Shown piece after piece: positions 58,012-64,000 of a DNA stretch of 64,000 nucleotides (positions are counted from its first letter, which is position 1; every line of letters starts with the position of its first letter). The position numbers and the translations under genes are program-made. The stretch lies in assembly GCA_004799545.1 (NCBI GenBank), contig SSMU01000030.1, positions 334,216-398,215 on the forward strand, read 5' to 3'. Below the pieces are notes generated by a model. That model was not told the DNA's origin, made no database searches, and saw nothing but the letters and a program-made list of their open reading frames with translations. This DNA is from Phenylobacterium sp. (GTDB lineage: Bacteria > Pseudomonadota > Alphaproteobacteria > Caulobacterales > Caulobacteraceae).

Positions 58012-58626
58012 ATGAGCCGGGGATTCCTGGTCATCCTCGCTATCCTCGCGCTTGCGTTCGCGGTGGTCACCGGGCTCGCCGTGCGCCGCGGCGTGTTGGG
58101 CCCGCCCCCTCAGCAAACCGCCGCCATCGGCGGTCCGTTCCACATGGTCGACCAGAGCGGCCGGCCGGCCGACGAGGGCGTGCTGAAGGGCAAGTGGAGC
58201 GCGGTGTTCTTCGGCTACACCAACTGCCCCGACGCCTGCCCCACGACCCTGTTCGCGCTCGGCCAGGCGGAAAAGCAGCTGGGACCCCAGGCGGCCGGCT
58301 TCCAGACGGTGTTCATCTCGGTCGACCCGGCCCGCGACACCCCGGCGCAGATGGCCAAGTACCTGTCCAACGACGCCTATCCGCGCCACGCCGTCGGCCT
58401 GACCGGCTCCGACGCCCAGGTGCAGGCCGCCGCCCACGCCTACAAGGTCTATTACCAGAAGGCCGGCGCCGGGCCGGACTACACGGTCAACCACTCAAGC
58501 TTCACCTACCTGATGACGCCAAACGGCGGCTTCGCCTGCGTGATCCCCTACAACGCCTCACCTGAGGACATCGTGGGCCACGTGAAGAAGGCGATGGCGC
58601 AAGGGCCGGGCGCGCAGAGCTGCTGA
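58012..58626 (+). CDS. senC: SCO1/SenC copper chaperone
   Basis: A 204-residue thioredoxin-fold protein anchored by one N-terminal helix (FLVILAILALAFAVVTGLAV). The copper site is CPDAC in FFGYTNCPDACPTTLFALG, with the distal His in YTVNHSSFTYLM. VFISVDPARDTPAQM is another family block. It helps assemble the CuA or CuB centre of cytochrome oxidase in the periplasm. It is divergent from regB with 71 bp between, consistent with shared redox control. Confidence 0.95.
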   Translation: MSRGFLVILAILALAFAVVTGLAVRRGVLGPPPQQTAAIGGPFHMVDQSGRPADEGVLKGKWSAVFFGYTNCPDACPTTLFALGQAEKQLGPQAAGFQTVFISVDPARDTPAQMAKYLSNDAYPRHAVGLTGSDAQVQAAAHAYKVYYQKAGAGPDYTVNHSSFTYLMTPNGGFACVIPYNASPEDIVGHVKKAMAQGPGAQSC

Positions 58627-58826
58627 GCCGCGACGGCTGACGCCGCAAGTCGCGCTCGATCAACCCACCCACCGTCATCTCACGGATCAGCCTTCGGCTG
58701 ACCGTGTGGCGACGGTTGGCAGGAAACTCGCGTCCCGCGTTAGGCTCCATACCGATTCTACCGCTGCGCTATGGACCGCATTAACCGCTTGGGTGTTATG
58801 CTGCGGCGCACCATATTGGGACGGAC

Positions 58827-60074
58827 ATGCTCTATTCCCTCTACGAAGCCGGATTCTACGCCACCCAGCCGTGGCGAATGGCGGCGCTTGCCGCCCGCGA
58901 CTTCTGGTCCTCGCCGCTGAATCCGGCGCGTGAGACCGATTTCGCCCGCAGCCTCTATGCCGGCGCCGACCTGTTCGCCAACCTGACCAAGCGCTACGGC
59001 AAGCCCGACTGGGGCATCGACACAGTCGAGATCGACGGCAAGTCCGTCCGCGTCCGGCCCGAGGAGGTCTGGTCCAGCCCCTGGGTGAAGCTGCTGCGCT
59101 TCGTGCGCGACGAGGACGACCTCAAGGCCGCCGGCCACGGCAAGCCCGAGCCCAAGGTGCTGATCGTGGCGCCGCTGTCCGGCCACTACGCCACCCTGCT
59201 GCGCGGCACCGTGCAGACCTTCCTGCAGGACCACGACGTCTACGTCACCGACTGGGTGAACGCCCGCGAGGTGCCGCTGTCGGCCGGCAAGTTCGACTTC
59301 CACGACTACATCGACCACGTCCGCGACATGCTGAAGGTGCTGGGCAAGCGGCCGCATGTGGTCGCGGTCTGCCAGCCGGGCCCGGCGGTCTTGGCCGCCG
59401 CCAGCCTGATGAGCGAGGACAAGGACAAGTCCCGGCCGGCCTCGATGACCATCATGGGCTCGCCGATCGACGCGCGCCTGTCGCCGACCGTGACCAACAA
59501 GCTGGCGGAGGAGCGGCCGTTCGCCTGGTTCAAGTCCAACATGATCTACGCCGTGCCGCCGCCCTATCCGGGCGTGGGCCGCCGGGTCTATCCGGGCTTC
59601 GTCCAGCTCTCGTCCTTCATGTCGATGAACCTGGAGCGCCACCAGGAGGCGCACCGGAAGTACCTGTTGAGCATGATGGAGGGCGACGGCGACAGCGCCG
59701 ACAAGCACCTCGAATTCTACGACGAGTACCTCTCGGTCCTGGACCTGCCTGAGGAGTTCTACCTGCAGACCGTCGACGTGGTGTTCCAGCGCTACCTGCT
59801 GCCCAAGGGCGAGCTGACCCATGACGGGCGCCGCGTGCGGCCCGAGCGGATCACCGACATCGGCCTGCTGACCGTCGAGGGCGAGAACGACGACATCTCC
59901 GGCATCGGCCAGACGCGGGCGGCCCACCGGCTGTGCCTCAGCCTGCCGCCGGAGCTGAAGGAGGACTACGTCCAGCCGCACGTCGGCCACTACGGGGTGT
60001 TCAACGGCAAGCGGTTCGAGGCCGAGATCTATCCGCGGGTGCGTGAGTTCATCCGCCGCACGGATCGAGCCTAG
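58827..60074 (+). CDS. phaZ: Intracellular polyhydroxybutyrate depolymerase
   Basis: A 415-residue PhaZ of the cytoplasmic type that degrades stored PHB granules. The start MLYSLYEAGFYATQPWRMAA is typical. The lipase-box-like nucleophile is a cysteine in VVAVCQPGPAVLAAASL. APLSGHYATLLRGTVQTFLQ and VYVTDWVNAREVPLS are family blocks, and the C-terminal HVGHYGVFNGKRFEAEIYPR holds the catalytic His. The gene has its own 200-bp upstream region and indicates that this organism stores PHB. Confidence 0.96.
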   Translation: MLYSLYEAGFYATQPWRMAALAARDFWSSPLNPARETDFARSLYAGADLFANLTKRYGKPDWGIDTVEIDGKSVRVRPEEVWSSPWVKLLRFVRDEDDLKAAGHGKPEPKVLIVAPLSGHYATLLRGTVQTFLQDHDVYVTDWVNAREVPLSAGKFDFHDYIDHVRDMLKVLGKRPHVVAVCQPGPAVLAAASLMSEDKDKSRPASMTIMGSPIDARLSPTVTNKLAEERPFAWFKSNMIYAVPPPYPGVGRRVYPGFVQLSSFMSMNLERHQEAHRKYLLSMMEGDGDSADKHLEFYDEYLSVLDLPEEFYLQTVDVVFQRYLLPKGELTHDGRRVRPERITDIGLLTVEGENDDISGIGQTRAAHRLCLSLPPELKEDYVQPHVGHYGVFNGKRFEAEIYPRVREFIRRTDRA

Positions 60075-60108
60075 GACACGACTCGCCGCGATCCCTACAT
60101 TAGGGGCC

Positions 60109-60846
60109 ATGTCGCCCTTCGGCCGCGCATTCTCAGACGGTGACCGGCTCGAGGTCGGCGGCGCCGTCGTCACCCTGAAGATCAACCGCCGCGCCCGGCG
60201 CGTGTCGCTCCGCCTCGACCGCACCCGCCGCCAGATCGTCGCCACCGCCCCCTCCGCCCGCCGGCTGCCCGAGGCCGCCGCCTTCGCCCGCGAGCGCGCC
60301 CACTGGATCGCCGAGCGGCTGGCGGAGCTGCCCGACGCCCAGCCCATCGCGCCCGGCATGACCCTGATGCTGTTCGGCGAGCCGGTGCGGCTGGAGGCCG
60401 GTTCCGGCCGCGCCCGCTGGCTGGAGGCCGAGGACGCCGAGCCACACCGCATCCGCGCCATGGGCGAGGGGGAGGGTTACGCGCGGGCGGTCATGCTGAT
60501 GATCCGCAAGCGGGCGCTGGCCGTGCTCGCGGAACGCACCGCCCACTATGCGACCCAACTTGGCGCGCCCCTGCCGAAGGTGACGATCATGGACGCCAAG
60601 GGCCGCTGGGGCTCCTGCCGGCCCAGCCGCCGCGGCGACGCCGGCTCGATCCGCTATTCCTGGCGCCTGGCGCTCGCCCCGTTCGCGGTGGCCGACTATG
60701 TGGCCGCCCACGAATGCGCCCACCTGCTGGAGCTCAACCATGGGCCGCGTTTCTGGGCGCACGTGAAGGCCCTGGTCGGCGACGAACGCCCGCACCGCGC
60801 CTGGCTCCGCGCCGAAGGGGCAAGGCTGCACGCCTTCGGGACATAG
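60109..60846 (+). CDS. YgjP-like M48-type metallopeptidase domain protein
   Basis: A 245-residue protein of the YgjP/DUF45 (PF01863) family. The zinc site is YVAAHECAHLLELNHGPRFW (HExxH, with a further His). The preceding ITIMDAKGRWGSCRPSRRGD-like block (TIMDAKGRWGSC) and YSWRLALAPFAVADY are family hallmarks. The function of the family is poorly defined. The ATG at 60109 was preferred to an upstream in-frame ATG that overlaps phaZ. It lies 34 bp after phaZ and is convergent with the PBP gene. Confidence 0.9.
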   Translation: MSPFGRAFSDGDRLEVGGAVVTLKINRRARRVSLRLDRTRRQIVATAPSARRLPEAAAFARERAHWIAERLAELPDAQPIAPGMTLMLFGEPVRLEAGSGRARWLEAEDAEPHRIRAMGEGEGYARAVMLMIRKRALAVLAERTAHYATQLGAPLPKVTIMDAKGRWGSCRPSRRGDAGSIRYSWRLALAPFAVADYVAAHECAHLLELNHGPRFWAHVKALVGDERPHRAWLRAEGARLHAFGT

Positions 60847-60852
60847 GAGCGA

Positions 60853-60890
60853 CAGCCAGCAAAAGTGGGAACCGCTTTTGCGTCCGGCTG
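60853..60890. repeat. Palindromic repeat family D, copy 2
   Basis: CAGCC and GGCTG form the outer stem and GCAAAAG and CTTTTGC the inner one. The core AGCAAAAGTGGGAACCG is identical to that at 36121. It lies between two convergent genes. Confidence 0.7.
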
Positions 60891-60901
60891 CGCGACCAAG
60901 A

Positions 60902-62899
60902 TCAGTAAGGCGGCGTGTTCGGGTCCTGCTGCGGCTGGGGCTGCGGCGGCCCCTCGCTCGGCGGGCGGACCAGCTGCTGCACGCCGTTGATGATCTCGCC
61001 GATGGCGTCGGACGGGACCGGCGCGGGCGCCACGCCGCCGGGGATCGGCTCGACCTTCAGGCGCGGCAGGGCGGCGGCCATGTAGTCGTGCCAGATGGCG
61101 GCCGGCGCGGTGCCGCCGGTCACCTTGCGCATCGGGGTGTTGTCGTCCTTGCCGACCCAGACGGCGGTGACGAAGCCGCCGGTGTAGCCGACGAACCAGG
61201 CGTCGCGGTAGTCGCTGGTGGTGCCGGTCTTGCCGGCCAGGTCATAGCCCGGCACGGCGGCCTTGGTCCCGGTGCCCGAGGCGATTACCTGGCGCATCAT
61301 GCGGATCATGTAGCTCAGCGCCGGCTGGCCGATCACCGCGCGGCGGTCATTGCCGCCCACCCCGTGGTCGTAGAGCACCTTGCCGCTGGCCGTGCGGATC
61401 CGCTCGATCGCGTAGGCCCGGGCGTAGAAGCCGCCGTTGGAGAACGGATCGTAGGCCTGGGCCATCTCCAGCGGGCTCACCTCCACCGCGCCCAGCGCCA
61501 TGGAGGGATCGAGCTGGATCGGCGAGGTGATGCCGAGCCGTCGCGCTGTGGAGGCCACGTTGGAGGTGCCGACCTCGTTGGCCAGGCGCGCGGCCACCGT
61601 GTTGATGGATTCCTTCAGCGCGATCTCGAGGGTGATCGGGCCCAGGTACTTGCCGGTGTAGTTGCGCGGCTGCCAATTGCCGATGGTGATCGGCTCGTCG
61701 ACGACCGGGGTGTCGGGCGTGCGGCCGGCCTCCATGGCGGTCAGGTAGACGAAGGGCTTGAAGGCGGAACCGGCCTGGCGCCTGGCCATGGTCACCCGGT
61801 CGAACTGGGTCTGCAGGTAGTTGGCGCCGCCGACGTAGGCGCGGATGCGGCCCTCGCCGTCCAGCGAGATCAGCGCGCCCTGCTGCACCCCTTGCGCGGC
61901 GGCGGCCGCGACGCCCTTCTGCAGCGCCTGCTCGGCCGAGGCCTGCAGCGGCAGGTCGAGCGTGGTCTCCACCACCAGGTCCTCGGTGGGTTCGCCCACC
62001 AGCTGGCGGACCTGGTCGTCCAGCCAGTCGGTGAAGTATTGCGCCCGCTGGTTGGCCAGCACGGGGTTCACCCGGACCTTGGTCTGGAAGGCCTCGTCCC
62101 GCTGCTGCGGGGTGATGGCGTGGATGCGGACCATCTCGTCGAGCACGATGGTGGCCCGCCGCGCCGCGCGGTCGGTGGCGGCCACCGGCGAATAGCGCGA
62201 CGGCCCCTTCATCATCCCGGCCAGCAGCGCCGCCTCACCCAGCGAGAGCTGCGAGGCCGAGGTGCCGAAATAGCGCTGCGAGGCGGCCTCGATGCCATAG
62301 GCGCCAGCCCCGAAATAGACCCGGTTCAGATAGAGCTCGAGGATCTGCTTCTTGGAGAACTTGGCCTCCAGCCAGACCGCCAGGATCAGCTCCTGGATCT
62401 TCCGCCGATAGGTCTGGCTGGGCGTCAGGAACAGGTTGCGGGCGAGCTGCTGGGTGATCGTCGAACCGCCGCGCAGCGGGCCACCGTGGTGGGTCACGTC
62501 ATAGAAGAAGCTGCGCGCCATGCCCCAGGGGTTGAAGCCCAGGTGGTAGTAGAACCAGCGGTCCTCGATGGCCACGAAGGCCTTCGGCACATAGGGCGGC
62601 AGCTTGTCCAGGTCGACCGGCGGGGCGTACTGGCTGCCGCGCACCGACACCAGGCCGCCCGAGCGGTCCAGGTAGGAGACCGAAGGCTGGCGCTTGACCT
62701 CATAGAGCTTGGAGGTGTCCGGCAGGTCGACCGCGAACACCGCGAAGAAGGCCACCAGGAAGATCAGCGCCCAGACGCCGAGCACCAGGGTCCAGTAGAT
62801 GAAGGCCTGGAGGGGCGAGCGCCGGGTTCCTTGTGGTCTGGGGGCGCGCGGGTCGCGCGGACCGCGACCGCCTGGTCCCGGCGTCTGCGCGTTGGCCAT
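60902..62899 (-). CDS. Class A penicillin-binding protein (PBP1A family)
   Basis: A 665-residue bifunctional peptidoglycan synthase. An N-terminal cytoplasmic Pro/Arg-rich tail is followed by one membrane helix (WTLVLGVWALIFLVAFFAVF). The GT51 glycosyltransferase has AFVAIEDRWFYYHLGFNPWG, RGGSTITQQLARNLFL and KIQELILAVWLEAKFSK. The transpeptidase has the SxxK serine in RQAGSAFKPFVYLTAME, SxN in LKESINTVAARL and the KTG box in LAGKTGTTSDYRDAWFVGYT. The C-terminus is Pro/Gln-rich. It is transcribed alone. Confidence 0.96.
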   Translation of the reverse strand: MANAQTPGPGGRGPRDPRAPRPQGTRRSPLQAFIYWTLVLGVWALIFLVAFFAVFAVDLPDTSKLYEVKRQPSVSYLDRSGGLVSVRGSQYAPPVDLDKLPPYVPKAFVAIEDRWFYYHLGFNPWGMARSFFYDVTHHGGPLRGGSTITQQLARNLFLTPSQTYRRKIQELILAVWLEAKFSKKQILELYLNRVYFGAGAYGIEAASQRYFGTSASQLSLGEAALLAGMMKGPSRYSPVAATDRAARRATIVLDEMVRIHAITPQQRDEAFQTKVRVNPVLANQRAQYFTDWLDDQVRQLVGEPTEDLVVETTLDLPLQASAEQALQKGVAAAAAQGVQQGALISLDGEGRIRAYVGGANYLQTQFDRVTMARRQAGSAFKPFVYLTAMEAGRTPDTPVVDEPITIGNWQPRNYTGKYLGPITLEIALKESINTVAARLANEVGTSNVASTARRLGITSPIQLDPSMALGAVEVSPLEMAQAYDPFSNGGFYARAYAIERIRTASGKVLYDHGVGGNDRRAVIGQPALSYMIRMMRQVIASGTGTKAAVPGYDLAGKTGTTSDYRDAWFVGYTGGFVTAVWVGKDDNTPMRKVTGGTAPAAIWHDYMAAALPRLKVEPIPGGVAPAPVPSDAIGEIINGVQQLVRPPSEGPPQPQPQQDPNTPPY

Positions 62900-63192
62900 G
62901 TCGTCCGTCGTCCTGTCGTCTCTCTAGAGCCACCCGCCGGGGGCGATGCTTAGCGCAAGGCAGGGATGCGCGCGACAAGATTGACGCGGCATGAACGGCT
63001 TTGCGGCGGTTCTTCACGAGCGAATAGCTGCACTGCGAAATTTGGGGTTGCAGCGCATCTTAACACTGTTATCTTAGCGCTGCTCAGTTCGCTGTGCGCC
63101 GTGGGTGGGGATACCTGCGGCGATCCCCGCGGCGAACTGGGCCGCTGCCCGATCTTGAGCAACGACATCTCCCCGAACCGCTGGAGGGCTCC

Positions 63193-63531
63193 ATGAAGCT
63201 CCAAACCCTTGCGGCTGCCTGCGCGGCCGTCCTCTCACTCTCCGCCACCGCCGCCTTCGCGGCCGAACCGGTCACGGCGAAGCTCGCCCAACCGGTCGCC
63301 CAGCCCGTGAAGTTCATCGCCGGCGGCGCGGTGTTCAACTGCGAAGGCGACACCTGCATCGCCAACGCCACCACCACCCAGACCTATGCGACCGACACCT
63401 GCAAGTCGGTGGCGTCCAAGGTCGGCGCCATCGCGACCTTCTCCGGTCGCAAGGCGTTCGACGACACGCGCCTGGCGCAGTGCAACGTGGCGGCGGCCAA
63501 GTCCACCGCCACCACGCTGGCCAAGCAATAG
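63193..63531 (+). CDS. Small exported hypothetical protein
   Basis: A 112-residue protein with a Sec signal peptide (MKLQTLAAACAAVLSLSATA to FAAEP). The mature chain contains FIAGGAVFNCEGDTCIANAT, DTCKSVASKVGAIATFSGRK and LAQCNVAAAK, with four cysteines that could form two disulfides. The ATG at 63193 has GGAGGG at ideal spacing. The sequence resembles small periplasmic proteins common in Caulobacterales, but no function is known to me. It ends at a strong terminator. Confidence 0.8.
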   Translation: MKLQTLAAACAAVLSLSATAAFAAEPVTAKLAQPVAQPVKFIAGGAVFNCEGDTCIANATTTQTYATDTCKSVASKVGAIATFSGRKAFDDTRLAQCNVAAAKSTATTLAKQ

Positions 63532-63587
63532 GTCTTCAAAGGCTCTCCCCAGCGGCTCAAATGTTGTCGAGCGCTGCACCTTGAAAA

Positions 63588-63620
63588 GGGCGCCGGTTTC
63601 ACCCGGCGCCCTCTTTTTTT
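63588..63620. terminator. Bidirectional intrinsic terminator
   Basis: GGGCGCCGG pairs with CCGGCGCCC around TTTCAC, followed by TCTTTTTTT on the plus strand. On the minus strand the same stem is followed by TTTT, so it can serve the RTX gene ending at 63648 as well. Confidence 0.9.
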
Positions 63621-63647
63621 GTGCGCCCGGGCGTCAACGCGCCCGGC

Positions 63648-64000
63648 TCAGAGGGTGAAGATCCAGCCGGTCGGCAGGGTCGAGAGCTGCACGTTCTTGA
63701 GGATCATCTCGTCGCCTCCGCCCATGTCGATGAGGGTGTCCGCCCCCGACTGCGACAGGGTGTAGTGGGTGCCCGCATCCACCTGCACATGGTCGCCCTT
63801 GGCGGCGCTGAAGCCCACCACCTGGTCGATGCCTGCGCCGGTGAAGGTGTGGAAGGTGTCGGCGCCCGAGCCGCCATAGATCGTGTCGTTGCCGCGGTCG
63901 CCGGAGATCCATTCCGCGCCGGAGCCGGCGTGGATCACGTCGTCGCCCTGGCCGCCGCGCAGGATGTCGCCGCCGGTCCCGCCGGTCAGGGTGTCGTTGC
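63648..64000 (-). CDS. C-terminus of an RTX-type calcium-binding protein (partial)
   Basis: The frame is open to the right window edge, so only the last 116 residues are seen. They contain RTX nonapeptide repeats of type GGxGxDxxx: NDTLTGGTGGDILRGGQGDD, IHAGSGAEWISGDRGNDTIY and GGSGADTFHTF. The ending TLIDMGGGDEMILKNVQLST, then LPTGWIFTL, resembles the C-terminal secretion region of type I exported RTX proteins. Calcium binding and export by an ABC system are expected. The full size and activity are unknown. Confidence 0.85.
   Translation of the reverse strand, partial: NDTLTGGTGGDILRGGQGDDVIHAGSGAEWISGDRGNDTIYGGSGADTFHTFTGAGIDQVVGFSAAKGDHVQVDAGTHYTLSQSGADTLIDMGGGDEMILKNVQLSTLPTGWIFTL

Noticed and set aside
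63040..63090. CtrA box upstream of the small exported gene
   Set aside because: CTTAACACTGTTATCTTAG resembles TTAA-N7-TTAA, but the spacing and second half-site do not fit.

Overview
The window is a GC-rich (roughly 70 percent by eye) chromosomal segment of an alphaproteobacterium, most probably Caulobacteraceae and plausibly Phenylobacterium. The main pointers are a DivL-type cell-cycle kinase with tyrosine in place of the phospho-accepting histidine, MmcB, a RegB/RegA pair next to a Sco1/SenC gene, an aroA-cmk-rpsA-ihfB core block, a CYP153-type P450 system and intracellular PHB depolymerase. There is no rRNA, CRISPR array, transposase, integrase or recognisable phage gene. One tRNA, tRNA-Ala(GGC), is present.

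Layout. 1-900: start of an unidentified gene, a lipoprotein and tRNA-Ala. 0.9-11.4 kb: an acidic zinc-ribbon protein, then aroA-cmk-rpsA-ihfB-mscL, then trpF-trpB-trpA-accD-folC. 11.5-22.4 kb, all minus strand: trxA, addA-addB (double-strand break repair), murU-amgK (peptidoglycan sugar recycling), tsaE (tRNA t6A), an acyltransferase, and a zeta-toxin-like kinase with a small basic partner ORF. The addA-to-acyltransferase genes overlap end to end. 22.5-28 kb: mmsA, zapE, a compositionally atypical exported protein between inverted repeats, and a LysR gene divergent from a small DUF4242-like gene. 28-33 kb: sdhCDAB with a methyltransferase inside and a Sel1-repeat protein overlapping its end.

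32.8-36.6 kb: a TetR regulator, a CYP153-like P450, and its ferredoxin reductase and 2Fe-2S ferredoxin. 36.5-41 kb: an acetyltransferase-like membrane protein, a Tat-exported GH89 alpha-N-acetylglucosaminidase and a GcvA-like LysR regulator. 41-45 kb: a TonB-dependent-receptor-like protein and a berberine-bridge-type flavoenzyme. 45-49.6 kb: a PAS-only membrane protein, divL, and a two-gene unit with a minimal zincin protease. 49.7-54.6 kb: two closely related ferritin-like diiron proteins flank a CPBP membrane protease and a winged-helix/TPR regulator. Both diiron genes carry the 13-bp palindrome TGAACGAYGTTCA in their promoter regions. This is the best candidate here for an undescribed system. 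54.6-64 kb: lipocalin, mmcB, regA/regB/senC, phaZ, a YgjP-like metallopeptidase, a class A PBP, a small exported protein and the end of an RTX calcium-binding protein.

Four families of intergenic palindromic repeats recur. Family A has three copies, all between convergent genes. Family B has two. Family C has two inverted copies around the atypical gene at 25.9-26.4 kb. Family D has two copies of a short hairpin containing GCAAAAGTGGGAACCG. All family assignments come from reading the sequence; no database search was possible.
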